A model generated the notes under the pieces. That model was given only the letters and a program-made list of their open reading frames with translations. It had not been told where the DNA came from and searched no databases. This document shows, one piece after another, positions 26,397-34,560 of a stretch of 64,000 nt of DNA; the stretch's first letter is position 1, and the number at the start of each line of letters is the position of its first letter. This stretch comes from Parasulfitobacter algicola (GTDB lineage: Bacteria; Pseudomonadota; Alphaproteobacteria; Rhodobacterales; Rhodobacteraceae), in NCBI RefSeq assembly GCF_013315265.1, contig NZ_JABUFE010000013.1:28932-92931 (forward strand), written 5' to 3'. The position numbers and the translations under genes were made by a program.

Positions 26397-27356
26397 ATGC
26401 GCGCGTTTCAGGTCAATGAACTGGGTAAAAATCCACAACTGGCGGATGTTCTCATACCTGAGCCAAAAGAGGGAGAGGTCAGAGTAAAAATTCACGCCTG
26501 TGGGCTGAATTTCGCCGATCTCTTGCTCGTAAAGGGTGAATACCAAGAAAAACCGCTGCTGCCTTTCACACTTGGTATCGAAGTCGCTGGCCTGGTTGAG
26601 GCTTGCGGGCCGGGCGTCAAACACCCCGCGATTGGGTCACGCATCGCCGTTCTTGGCAATTCAGGCGGGCTGGCAGAGGCCGGTATCTTTCCCGCCGAAC
26701 GCTGTTTGCCGATCCCCGACGCAATGCCTTTTACCGATGCGGCCGCATTCCAAGTGGCCTATGGCACAAGTCATCTGGCACTGACCCAACGCGCCATGCT
26801 GAAAAAGGGCGACACACTTCTTGTTCTGGGGGCAGCTGGCGGCGTTGGTCTGACGGCTGTTGAAATCGGCAAAGCATTGGGCGCAACTGTTATCGCTTGC
26901 GCGCGCGGGGACGACAAACTGGCCGCTGCCAAATCTGCCGGTGCGGATCATCTGATTGACAGTGAAACCGCTGACATCACCCGCGAAGTCAAGGCGCTTG
27001 GCGGTGCTGACGTTGTATATGACCCGGTGGGCGGCGATCAGTTCACAGCAGCTTTGCGCGCCTGTAATCGTGGGGCGCGCATGCTGGTCATCGGATTTGC
27101 CAGCGGCGATGTGCCACCGATCCCTGCAAATATCCTGCTGGTCAAGAATATCTCGGTCATTGGGTTTTACTGGGGCGGTTATATGGCCTTGAATCCCAAA
27201 GCGTTGATGGACAGCCTGGTCGAATTGATGGCCTGGTACAGCAAAGGCGATCTGCACCCGCACATCAGTAACATACTGCCACTGGAACATGCAGCCGACG
27301 CACTCGAACTTTTGCGCAGCAGAAAGTCAACAGGCAAGGTTGTCGTTACCCCCTAA
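26397..27356 (+). CDS. NADPH:quinone oxidoreductase, MDR superfamily
   Basis: A 319-residue zinc-independent medium-chain reductase of the QOR type. The N-terminal GroES-like domain includes the ACGLNFADLLLVKGEYQ block (about residues 34-50). The Rossmann domain carries LGAAGGVGLTAVEIGKALGA (about 140-159), the NADPH-binding glycine loop, then YDPVGGDQF and IGFASG. No zinc-binding cysteine set is present. Enzymes of this group reduce quinones or enoyl compounds; the physiological substrate is unknown. AGGAGG precedes ATG 26397. It converges on the LysR gene with an 8-bp gap. Confidence 0.88.
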   Translation: MRAFQVNELGKNPQLADVLIPEPKEGEVRVKIHACGLNFADLLLVKGEYQEKPLLPFTLGIEVAGLVEACGPGVKHPAIGSRIAVLGNSGGLAEAGIFPAERCLPIPDAMPFTDAAAFQVAYGTSHLALTQRAMLKKGDTLLVLGAAGGVGLTAVEIGKALGATVIACARGDDKLAAAKSAGADHLIDSETADITREVKALGGADVVYDPVGGDQFTAALRACNRGARMLVIGFASGDVPPIPANILLVKNISVIGFYWGGYMALNPKALMDSLVELMAWYSKGDLHPHISNILPLEHAADALELLRSRKSTGKVVVTP

Positions 27357-27363
27357 GCCACGG

Positions 27364-28218
27364 CTAAAGTGTTTGGAATATATTAGCCGTTAGATCAGAT
27401 AGCGCGTCGACCAATGCACTTTTTTCGACGCTTTTTTTATACATATTCACATTCATAGAGGTCAGATCCGGCAAAGCCCCGCCATGCTGAATGCGTTCAA
27501 GATGATTGATGGACGTGCCATCCAACATCGTATGAACCGCCAAATCTGCACTGACCATCGCGCCGATTGTGCGATAGCTGTCTGATTCGACCGCCATTTC
27601 CCACGGGATATCCGCCTGGTCCAGCAAGCGCTGAACACCACTGCGGAAAATACAGGTCTGTTCAAACGCCAAACGCAAGGGGTGCTGCCGCCATGCCTGA
27701 CCATCAGGGGCCCCAACCCAAACCAGCGGCAAGGTGATCAGGGTTTGCCCCCCCGCATCCACATTTTCTTCTGTTGTCAGAATGATATCTACCTCGCCGC
27801 GGGAAAACTGTTCTTTCAGCTTTCGGGTAAACGATGACAGCAACTGCACCTTTACCCTGGGAAATTGCGCATTAAATCGCTGCAGAATCTGTGGAATGGC
27901 CGGGTATACGATATCGTGGGGGACCCCGAAAATAATTTCGCCTTCATATTCCTGGGCTGTTAGGCGCGACATTGCTTCGTCATTGATTGCCAACATTCGC
28001 CGCGCATAACTTAGTAATTGTTCCCCGGTCGTGGTCAAAGCAACAGATCGATTGCTTCGATCCAGCAGCAAAATATCCAGCGATTCCTCAAGGCGTTTCA
28101 GCTGCATTGAAACGGCAGATTGTGTCAGGTTCAAAAGACCCGCAGCTTTGGTGACGCCGCCGACCTCGGCCACAGTTACAAAAGAACGTAGGGCTGTCAG
28201 ATCCAGATTTCTAATCAT
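27364..28218 (-). CDS. LysR-family transcriptional regulator
   Basis: A 284-residue LysR regulator. The winged helix-turn-helix covers residues 4-62 (LDLTALRSFVTVAEVGGVTKAAGLL, then LTQSAVSMQLKRLEESLDILLLDR, shown in part) and the periplasmic-binding-like effector domain follows from about 90. A GTG at 28221 is in frame, but ATG 28218 has AAGGA six bases ahead. It is divergent from a DUF1127 gene with inverted repeats between them, so it probably controls that gene. The effector is unknown; the ACIFRSG and LAVHTML stretches line the usual ligand cleft. Confidence 0.9.
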   Translation of the reverse strand: MIRNLDLTALRSFVTVAEVGGVTKAAGLLNLTQSAVSMQLKRLEESLDILLLDRSNRSVALTTTGEQLLSYARRMLAINDEAMSRLTAQEYEGEIIFGVPHDIVYPAIPQILQRFNAQFPRVKVQLLSSFTRKLKEQFSRGEVDIILTTEENVDAGGQTLITLPLVWVGAPDGQAWRQHPLRLAFEQTCIFRSGVQRLLDQADIPWEMAVESDSYRTIGAMVSADLAVHTMLDGTSINHLERIQHGGALPDLTSMNVNMYKKSVEKSALVDALSDLTANIFQTL

Positions 28219-28226
28219 CACAAATC

Positions 28227-28270
28227 CTTATGATAAATCAATCAAACATTCATTTTAAGAATGTCATAAG
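28227..28270. promoter_or_regulatory. Nested inverted repeats between LysR and DUF1127 genes
   Basis: Outer arms CTTATGA (28227-28233) and TCATAAG (28264-28270) enclose inner arms ACATTC (28246-28251) and GAATGT (28259-28264). The inner pair matches the T-N11-A type spacing of LysR sites. A further CTTATGA copy lies near 28292. It is the likely operator of the divergent pair. Confidence 0.5.
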
Positions 28271-28336
28271 CTGTACTAGATATCAATATATCTTATGAAT
28301 CAGTGATCCAGCATCACGAAATGGAAAGACAAGACT

Positions 28337-28546
28337 ATGGCAACTTTTGCACTTACAGGCTTGCGTCAGAAAACCGCAGTCATATCTTTGAAACAGATCA
28401 AAAACGTTCTTGCGCTTCAGAAAAGCCGTCGCGCGCTGGCACAATTGGATGATGCGGCCCTTGCAGATATCGGTCTGACACGCGAATCCGCACTGGCCGA
28501 AGCAAATCGCCCCATCTGGGATGCACCGATATCTTGGTACAAATAG
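28337..28546 (+). CDS. DUF1127 small basic protein
   Basis: A 69-residue DUF1127 (YjiS-like) protein. The family core is clear: ALQKSRRALAQLDDAALADIGLTRESALAEA (residues about 31-60, shown in two overlapping parts below 20 each in relatives), ending with the typical NRPIWDAPISWYK. Proteins of this family are short and arginine-rich. Some bind RNA and affect phosphate or carbon metabolism in other alphaproteobacteria, but no function can be assigned to this one. It is divergent from a LysR regulator with palindromes between them. Confidence 0.85.
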   Translation: MATFALTGLRQKTAVISLKQIKNVLALQKSRRALAQLDDAALADIGLTRESALAEANRPIWDAPISWYK

Positions 28547-28679
28547 ACAATTTGCGAAAAAACACGACAATTTTGCATAGGTTTTCGGTTTCTTATTCTT
28601 GAAAACCCGTTAGGTTCGACCAATATTACAAGCAATAGCGGGGCTTCGTGCGCCCGCGCCAGTGATTTTGGAGAGAGCA

Positions 28680-29456
28680 ATGCAAGAATACGCAAACGTT
28701 CGGTCGACTGCCGGCATCCGCTCGGAGGAGATCGACGCAGGGCTACGCGCCCACATGAACAAGGTCTACGGCACGATGTCCGTCGGCATGTTGATCACTT
28801 TCGCCGCCGCATGGGCCATTTCTAGTCTTGCGGTAACAACTCAGCCATCATTGGCTGCAGCACAAATGCCGAATGGCATTCTGCTGACAGATCTTGGCGC
28901 ACTGATCTATGGATCACCGTTGCGCTGGGTTATCATGCTTGCACCGTTGGCCTTTGTTTTCGGCTTTAGCGCGATGATCAACCGGATGAGTGCAGCCACT
29001 GCTCAGTTGGTCTTCTATGCATTCGCGGCTGTGATGGGTCTGTCGATCAGCTCAATCTTTCTGATGTTTACCGGATATTCGATTATCCAGATATTCCTGA
29101 TCACGGCGATTGCTTTTGCGGGCCTTAGCATTTGGGGATACACAACTAAGAAAGATATCTCGGGCTGGGGATCATTTCTGATCATGGGCGTGATTGGTCT
29201 GATCGTGGCGATGGTCGTCAATATATTCATGCAGTCAGAAGTCATGATGTACGCCATTTCGATGATTGGGGTTTTGATTTTCGCAGGCCTTACAGCCTAT
29301 GATACGCAGAATATCAAAAACACTTATCTGCAAATGGCATTTGCTGGGGATCAAGAATGGTTGGGTAAAGCCGCGATTATGGGTGCGTTGAACCTGTATC
29401 TGGACTTTATCAACATGTTTATGTTCCTGCTGCAGCTTCTGGGGAACAGACAGTAA
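28680..29456 (+). CDS. Bax inhibitor-1/YccA family membrane protein
   Basis: A 258-residue inner-membrane protein with seven hydrophobic segments, typical of the BI-1 family. The signature FAGLTAYDTQNIKNTYL near residues 203-219 and the C-terminal ALNLYLDFINMFMFLLQLLG match. Bacterial BI-1 proteins interact with FtsH or act as pH-dependent calcium channels in studied cases; the role here is unknown. ATG 28680 with GGAGAG upstream is preferred over an in-frame codon at 28662. A strong terminator follows. Confidence 0.92.
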   Translation: MQEYANVRSTAGIRSEEIDAGLRAHMNKVYGTMSVGMLITFAAAWAISSLAVTTQPSLAAAQMPNGILLTDLGALIYGSPLRWVIMLAPLAFVFGFSAMINRMSAATAQLVFYAFAAVMGLSISSIFLMFTGYSIIQIFLITAIAFAGLSIWGYTTKKDISGWGSFLIMGVIGLIVAMVVNIFMQSEVMMYAISMIGVLIFAGLTAYDTQNIKNTYLQMAFAGDQEWLGKAAIMGALNLYLDFINMFMFLLQLLGNRQ

Positions 29457-29485
29457 AATCTGTCAGACTTCGATAATGACACAAG

Positions 29486-29519
29486 CCCTGTCCAACGGAA
29501 TGTTGGGCAGGGTTTTTTT
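29486..29519 (+). terminator. Rho-independent terminator after BI-1 gene
   Basis: An 11-bp stem (CCCTGTCCAAC at 29486-29496 with GTTGGGCAGGG at 29502-29512, one G-U pair), a GGAAT loop and a run of seven T residues. Confidence 0.92.
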
Positions 29520-29632
29520 ATGTATAAATGATAGGCTAGCATTTATCGTGCTGCGCAATACAAGCGTTTGCCTTGGATAAACGTAATCTTATTCAGCGAA
29601 ATACTGATTTCTGTTATGAAACAGGTATCTGC

Positions 29633-29995
29633 CTAAATCTCGATCTCGTCAGTTCCAGACTGTGGGACTGGGGCATCAGGTTTGCGGCGTATGATAATAT
29701 CGCCATTGGGCAGGATCGCGGGCGCCTCGTAATTGGTGGCGTCGTCGATCAGGTTCGAAAGGTCCTGCAATGCCGGGCCCATTTCCATCGCGAACGCCCG
29801 TAAGGCTGGTTCAAGTTCACCGGCCAAATCTTTAAGGTCTTCCATCGCCGGTTCCATTTCCTGAGCCAACCCTTGGAAAAACATTTGCATGCCCCGTTCC
29901 ATCAGGGACAGGCCCTGTTCGGGTTCAGCGTCTTGCGCGGCAAGCGGCGCAGTGCACAGGGCGGTGATCAAAAATGCGGCGACTGTCTGTTTCAT
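29633..29995 (-). CDS. Secreted small acidic protein of unknown function
   Basis: A 120-residue protein with a clear Sec signal peptide (MKQTVAAFLITALCTAPLAA, cleavage after about residue 20). The mature part is acidic and methionine-rich with a regular helical pattern (LMERGMQMFFQGLAQEMEPA, then LKDLAGELEPALRAF), followed by ILPNGDIIIRRKPDAP. Similar proteins are widespread and uncharacterised in Rhodobacterales; names such as ATPase sometimes attached to them have no support here, because no nucleotide-binding motif exists. It probably sits in the periplasm. It is separated from the EEP nuclease gene by 37 nt and may share its transcript. Confidence 0.75.
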   Translation of the reverse strand: MKQTVAAFLITALCTAPLAAQDAEPEQGLSLMERGMQMFFQGLAQEMEPAMEDLKDLAGELEPALRAFAMEMGPALQDLSNLIDDATNYEAPAILPNGDIIIRRKPDAPVPQSGTDEIEI

Positions 29996-30032
29996 ATGTT
30001 CAATATAGGGCAGTTTACCCGGAATTTACAGA

Positions 30033-31040
30033 TCAGATATCAATATCCAATGTCAGCGGGAAATGATCAGATGCCATCAACAGGGCCTGTTGCAATTCTG
30101 GCGTATCATAGCAGACCTGATCATCAAACGGATGCCAGATGCGCCATCGCTGCGATTTTGTACGCAAATCCGGGCTGACCATAATGTAATCCAACAGCGC
30201 CTCAAGATAGCGTTTTTCGGGTTCAATATAAAACCGCGCGGTGGTCGGATGGGCGCTAATACGTTGGCTGAGTGCCATATGCGCATTGGGGTCGAAAAGT
30301 GCGCTTTCCCCAGCGCCCAGCACGATTTCAACGCCCGAACGACCGAATAGCTTTTCAAACCCGTCCAAACCCGGGCCATCGTTCAGATCCCCCAGAACGA
30401 TCAGCGGATGATCTGCGACGATCTGATCGATACGCCGACGGATCCAGATGCACTGGGCCAGCTGCTTGCGACGGTTGGCGATGGACAGACGAATCGCGTC
30501 TTTTTCAGTGCGTGCGCCATGAGGCGCCTTGGATTTGGCATGTACGCCCAGCATCCGCAGCTTTGTACCATTCGCCGTCGTCACGGCCAGTTCCAGCGGC
30601 GGCTTTGAAAAGGTGACCTTGTCCAGCGTAGCATCAATATCCAGATCAATGCGAAAGGCACCATCGAAACGCGGCGCATCCGACGCGTCACCATCACCCC
30701 ACGGATCATGTGTAACCGTCAGCGCATCGGGATCATACAACAGAGCGATTTCCTGCTGAGTATTATTGGGAAAGCCAATCAACGCCTTGCGCGCCCGCAG
30801 CCCCATGGTTTGGGCAAAGGTTTCAAGCGCGAGTTCCGTGGCGCGTTGACGACTGGTATCGGGGGCCTCGATGATCATGATCGCATCGGAATCCAGCGCA
30901 TTGAAAACGATGCCCAAAGCGTCGGTCTGCTGGATGCAGGTCACATTATAGCGTCCAGACCAATCAGTGTTGTTGCGCAACTGGCCTGTGTCGTCAAACA
31001 GGGTGTTGAACCATTCGACGTTATAGGTCGCGATCCTCAC
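30033..31040 (-). CDS. Endonuclease/exonuclease/phosphatase family protein
   Basis: A 335-residue member of the EEP superfamily (DNase I, sphingomyelinase and inositol phosphatase fold). The N-terminal strand IATYNVEWFN carries the metal-binding asparagine, a mid-protein IVLGDLNDGPG supplies the D-x-N pair, and the C-terminal SDHFPLTLDI holds the catalytic DH pair. No signal peptide or membrane helix is seen, so it is probably cytosolic. The substrate could be DNA, a phospholipid head group or another phosphoester. Translation begins at GTG 31040, 9 nt after the stop of the DnaJ-like gene at 31050, which suggests cotranscription. Confidence 0.85.
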   Translation of the reverse strand: MRIATYNVEWFNTLFDDTGQLRNNTDWSGRYNVTCIQQTDALGIVFNALDSDAIMIIEAPDTSRQRATELALETFAQTMGLRARKALIGFPNNTQQEIALLYDPDALTVTHDPWGDGDASDAPRFDGAFRIDLDIDATLDKVTFSKPPLELAVTTANGTKLRMLGVHAKSKAPHGARTEKDAIRLSIANRRKQLAQCIWIRRRIDQIVADHPLIVLGDLNDGPGLDGFEKLFGRSGVEIVLGAGESALFDPNAHMALSQRISAHPTTARFYIEPEKRYLEALLDYIMVSPDLRTKSQRWRIWHPFDDQVCYDTPELQQALLMASDHFPLTLDIDI

Positions 31041-31049
31041 GATTGGACC

Positions 31050-31733
31050 TTAGGCCGCATGCTGCTGGGTGATTTCTTCCCATGCGCGATTGATCGCAAC
31101 CATGCGTTTTTCGGCCATCTTGACGGCCTCTTCCGGAACGCCACGGGCGATCATCTGATCGGGGTGTGTGTCACGGACCATCTGACGCCAAATCTTGCGA
31201 ATATCCTGCATCGACATGTCAGGCGTAACCCCTAGTACGTCATAGGGATCGTGTTCCGCATTGGGTACAAAACGCGCGCGCAGGCTTTTGAATTCGCGAG
31301 CGTCCATACCAAAAATCTGGGCGACCTGGTGCAGAAAATCATCTTCGTTGGGATGATATTCACCATCGGCCATGGCGATGTGAAACAGCCCTTCTAGCAG
31401 ATCGCACAGAGCGATATGGTTTTCGCCGAACATGGTTTTGATCTTGCGGGCATATTCTTCGAAGCCGGCAACGTCCTGACGGGCCAGGTTGAAAACACGC
31501 GCCGCATTGGATTCTTCGGCTTGCGGAATGGTAAAGACCTGACGAAATGCGGTAACTTCATCACGGGTCACCAAACCATCGGCCTTGGCCATTTTTGCAC
31601 CCAAAGCAATGACTGCAATGGCGAAAGCAACCGTGCGCTCAGGCGGTGTGCGCAAGCGGTCAAACACATTGCTAAGGCTTTCGCCAGACGTCAGCGCAGA
31701 TACGGCATCGGCAATTTTGGACCAAAGTGACAT
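31050..31733 (-). CDS. TerB/DjlA-like J-domain co-chaperone
   Basis: A 227-residue protein with two domains. Residues about 35-150 form a TerB-like helical domain (AIAVIALGAKMAKADGLVT and LFHIAMADGEYHPNEDDFL, acidic metal-binding type). Residues about 160-227 are a DnaJ J-domain with the HPD motif (RDTHPDQ) that stimulates DnaK. This order is that of DjlA, though the membrane anchor of E. coli DjlA is missing and only an amphipathic N-terminus is present. The frame is open to 31802, but ATG 31733 gives the conserved MSLWSKI start. It probably recruits DnaK to a specific client; none can be named. Confidence 0.85.
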   Translation of the reverse strand: MSLWSKIADAVSALTSGESLSNVFDRLRTPPERTVAFAIAVIALGAKMAKADGLVTRDEVTAFRQVFTIPQAEESNAARVFNLARQDVAGFEEYARKIKTMFGENHIALCDLLEGLFHIAMADGEYHPNEDDFLHQVAQIFGMDAREFKSLRARFVPNAEHDPYDVLGVTPDMSMQDIRKIWRQMVRDTHPDQMIARGVPEEAVKMAEKRMVAINRAWEEITQQHAA

Positions 31734-31765
31734 GGCCCATACTTTAGACCGGGAACGCCCCGGGG

Positions 31766-32251
31766 TTACAGCATTTTCTGCATTACGATCAAATCCATCC
31801 AACGGCCAAACTTGCGGCCCACTTCGGGCAGACGTGCGACTTCGGTGTATCCAAGGGCACTATGAAAGGCGGCACCATCCGAATTTTCACCACTGACGCC
31901 TGCTATCATGGAATGCACACCACGGGCGCGGGCGTGTCCTTCGATAACAGACATTAGCGCGCGGCCTATGCCACGGCCACGGGCGGCGGCAGCAAGATTA
32001 ATCGAATGTTCCATCGTATGGGCATAACCGGGGCCGTTACGAAACGGGAAATAGGTGGCAAAGCCCAGAATGATGCCTGCGTCTTCGTAAACGAAAAAGC
32101 CCTGCCCGGCTTCGCGCTTTAGATATATATCAGCGCGTATGGCACGTGGTGTCTTTTCGGCAGTGGTAAACGTAATCGCAGTATTGCGGATCACGTCGTT
32201 CCAGATCGCCGCAATCGCTTCTGCATCGTCACGTTCGGCGGGCCGTATCAT
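31766..32251 (-). CDS. GNAT N-acetyltransferase (phosphinothricin acetyltransferase-like)
   Basis: A 161-residue acetyl-CoA-dependent N-acetyltransferase. The acetyl-CoA loop AARGRGIGRALM (about residues 90-101) and the flanking strands YAHTMEHSINLAA and FHSALGYTEVARLPEVGRK mark the Pat/Bar-like subgroup, whose members acetylate methionine sulfone, phosphinothricin or similar amino acids. Whether this one confers herbicide or analogue resistance is unknown. Its start overlaps the stop of the VOC-family gene (ATGA), so they are coupled, and it runs on toward the DnaJ-like gene. Confidence 0.88.
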   Translation of the reverse strand: MIRPAERDDAEAIAAIWNDVIRNTAITFTTAEKTPRAIRADIYLKREAGQGFFVYEDAGIILGFATYFPFRNGPGYAHTMEHSINLAAAARGRGIGRALMSVIEGHARARGVHSMIAGVSGENSDGAAFHSALGYTEVARLPEVGRKFGRWMDLIVMQKML

Positions 32252-32856
32252 TCCAGAATGCGTATGCCATGAAGTGTTTCAATTTCAGCTTGCAGGTTTT
32301 TGGCCGGACCTTGGTGGACCGAAACGACATCGCCAAAATCCAGCACCGACAGAGCATCGCGCAGCCCGTCCGCCTGGGGGTGGGTAACGTGCAACTGCTT
32401 TAGGCGGCACTTCAAATCCGGCAGGCGCAGTGCTGGATGATCGGCCCCTTCCCACTGGATCAACGCCGGGAACGCACCATCAAAGGGCAGTTTACCATCA
32501 TCCGGAACTGCCATCTGCCAATGCAGATCACCGCGCGTCAGCTTGACCGGTGTACCTGTGCCTGCGGGTGATTTGGCGAGAGTTTCATCAAGTGTATCGG
32601 TCTGCACGATCCAGTTGGTCAACTTGGGCGGGCCGCTGATGTTATCCAGATCAAACCAGCGGGGATGGGATGGTTTAGGGGCCTCGGGGTTGATCGTGAT
32701 GACCTCAAGATAAAAGATACCCAGACCCAACAATTGATTATGCGTGCCCATATAATCATGCTGCCCCCCGGGGGCCATCTGAACACCTAGCGCATTTTCG
32801 ACATAGGACACACCAGAGGCTAAGTTTTCAGCCGTAACAGCAAGATGATCAAGCAT
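32248..32856 (-). CDS. VOC-superfamily (glyoxalase_3-like) protein
   Basis: A 202-residue protein of the vicinal-oxygen-chelate fold. The start LDHLAVTAENLASGVSYVEN is the first beta-alpha-beta unit, and GTHNQLLGLGIFYLEVITIN supplies the second strand with a glutamate ligand. The second half (LHVTHPQADGLRDALSVL) repeats the fold more loosely. This matches the glyoxalase-like domain 3 group of unknown substrate. It is longer than, and does not look like, methylmalonyl-CoA epimerase. ATG 32856 has AAGGA eight bases ahead; the open frame to 32931 is leader. It is coupled to the downstream GNAT gene by a 4-nt overlap. Confidence 0.8.
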   Translation of the reverse strand: MLDHLAVTAENLASGVSYVENALGVQMAPGGQHDYMGTHNQLLGLGIFYLEVITINPEAPKPSHPRWFDLDNISGPPKLTNWIVQTDTLDETLAKSPAGTGTPVKLTRGDLHWQMAVPDDGKLPFDGAFPALIQWEGADHPALRLPDLKCRLKQLHVTHPQADGLRDALSVLDFGDVVSVHQGPAKNLQAEIETLHGIRILE

Positions 32857-32979
32857 GTTGGGGGTCCTTTTTGGTTTCGCACATAGATCTTTGGTTAAAT
32901 TAAAACTGGCGACAATGGCAAAGGCATGCAAGGGGTAAAAATGTATGGCGATAAGACAATTGGTTAGTATGTAAAACTT

Positions 32980-33792
32980 TCACCAAGCAGTCGGGTCCAG
33001 TTGGAAAAGCTCTGAAAGTTGTTCGTAAACCTCTGGTTCTTCGCGCTTCAGGCGTGCCGGTTTTTCAAAGAAAACTTCGACTGCAACAGCAAAAAATTCC
33101 TCTTGTCCTGCTGCCCCATAAGCATCAAGCACAGTTTTGCGTCCTTTTTCGATATTTTGTACATGGTCTTTGTAAGCTTGTACGAAAACGCGTTCCCAAT
33201 CTGCAAAACTTTGGCCTTTCCGAAGTATCGGCGCGCCATCGGTGTGGCCCGAAAGCTGATCAATTTGATGCGCAAATTCATGCAACACGACATTTTGACC
33301 ATCTTCGTGGTTAATGGCACCCTGTTCACTGTGCGCCCACGACAGAACAACAGGACCATACGACCAGCTTTCCCCTAAACGCACAGTTTCATGTTCAGTG
33401 ATGATATAACCACTGTGAGACGCTTGCTGAGATTTAAAGGCACCGGGGTAAATCAGATTTGTACGAAGATGTTTATACCATGCATCACTGTTCATGATCA
33501 GCAAACAGGCTTGTGCAGCAATAGACAGCTCCATCTCTTCCGTGACGTCCAGCCCATCGCACCCATAAAAGTCAACCTGATCAAGAAAAACATTGATCTT
33601 ACCTTCAAGTGTATAACGCAATTCAGGTGGAATTTTCTGAATTATAGGGACTTTCTCTAAGATTATCGCACGTTGATGATCCAGCAATGCCGTAGAAAGC
33701 AGCTTTTTACGCTTCCGGTACTTTGCCCAAAAACGTGCGCTGATGGCAGCTGTAATAATAAATAGAAGCGTTAGAAAAATTACCATCAGCAT
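32980..33792 (-). CDS. MtfA-like zinc peptidase (M90 family)
   Basis: A 270-residue zinc metallopeptidase of the MtfA group. The gluzincin-type motif HEFAHQID sits near residues 170-177, and a downstream glutamate in EEFFAVAVEVFFEKP (about 232-246) is the third ligand. An N-terminal hydrophobic helix (residues 2-22) would anchor it to the membrane with the protease domain in the cytosol. In E. coli, MtfA binds the glucose repressor Mlc and has peptidase activity. Whether an Mlc-like partner exists here is unknown. The gene is AT-rich relative to neighbours and stands alone. Confidence 0.88.
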   Translation of the reverse strand: MLMVIFLTLLFIITAAISARFWAKYRKRKKLLSTALLDHQRAIILEKVPIIQKIPPELRYTLEGKINVFLDQVDFYGCDGLDVTEEMELSIAAQACLLIMNSDAWYKHLRTNLIYPGAFKSQQASHSGYIITEHETVRLGESWSYGPVVLSWAHSEQGAINHEDGQNVVLHEFAHQIDQLSGHTDGAPILRKGQSFADWERVFVQAYKDHVQNIEKGRKTVLDAYGAAGQEEFFAVAVEVFFEKPARLKREEPEVYEQLSELFQLDPTAW

Positions 33793-33862
33793 GTCGCATA
33801 CTGATCAGCTAAATTGCAGACCGAGAGATTTATCAAATTTCCACACCATGTATTGTGAAGTA

Positions 33863-34138
33863 TTATGGTAAAAGACACGTCGCCAAAGCTATGTATATTG
33901 ATCCGACATAAAACTCGGCAAGAAGAACCGTAACAAAACCAAATAGCCAGAGAAGTTCGATTGCTATTGGAATTTCCAAGCTGAGAGTTGGGAACTGCAA
34001 ATCCACGAACGCAATAACGAAGCCTGCAAAGACTACCGTACGCAATGAATTACGCCAAATCGGATGCCGGGGCTTTCCTTCTGTCCCGTAAATCGCGATG
34101 GCAGTAAATCCAATTACAAGCTCAAGTAATGTATCCAA
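33863..34138 (-). CDS. Small membrane protein, unknown function
   Basis: A 91-residue protein that I do not recognise, with three hydrophobic stretches (about residues 3-18, 33-48 and 57-88). It starts at a TTG with AAAGGA eight bases ahead, which is a credible initiation site, and no ATG alternative exists. It lies at the left border of a 1.2-kb gene-poor stretch. The composition and compactness suit a membrane protein, and no homologue is suggested by any motif. It may be cotranscribed with the MtfA-like gene 70 nt downstream. Confidence 0.5.
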   Translation of the reverse strand: MDTLLELVIGFTAIAIYGTEGKPRHPIWRNSLRTVVFAGFVIAFVDLQFPTLSLEIPIAIELLWLFGFVTVLLAEFYVGSIYIALATCLLP

Positions 34139-34560
34139 CTCGCAATATCCTTTACATTACTTAGACTTAGTGATGCCGAACTCATTTACAACTGTGGCCC
34201 TGCCCTTCGGCTAATTCTTTAAATCCCGCCAAACGAGTTACTGGCAATGCGCCGGGATAAGCACAAACTGGAAGGGCTGGAACAGGCTGGATGGTCAGGA
34301 CAATACAAATCTAGACTCTGTCGCCGACGCTGCCATGAATGCGGTGAATTGGGGTTAAAACGCCTTCTTGAAACACGCTGCCCAACCACTCACGCCCGGT
34401 GGGAACCACCGGGCCGCGCCGACCCGCCCCACAGGGCGGCGATTGCGCCACCCTCGGGCCGGCGCGGCCCTCAGTTCTGCAGGGTTTACAAGCAGATTTT
34501 CAGAACAATACTTAGCGTGCCAAAGCGGGCTATTCCTTTGATCGTTGTGGGATCGCTTGC
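34139..34560. other. Gene-poor stretch with GC-rich hairpin cluster
   Basis: These 422 bases hold no supported gene. A GC-rich island at 34395-34470 stands out in AT-rich surroundings. It contains a perfect stem CCCGGTGG/CCACCGGG with GAA loop (34395-34413), a 16-bp inverted repeat with one mismatch (34411-34426 and 34455-34470), and nested in it a 6-bp stem CCGCCC/GGGCGG (34424-34439). To the left, frames at 34225-34300 encode scraps such as RRDKHKLEGLEQAGW that resemble the end of Vsr-type endonucleases but are broken by frameshifts. It looks like a decayed mobile or accessory segment. Confidence 0.45.

Noticed and set aside
32248..32856. VOC protein considered as the missing methylmalonyl-CoA epimerase
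   Set aside because: It is about 70 residues too long, matches glyoxalase_3-like proteins better, and is in an unrelated gene string.
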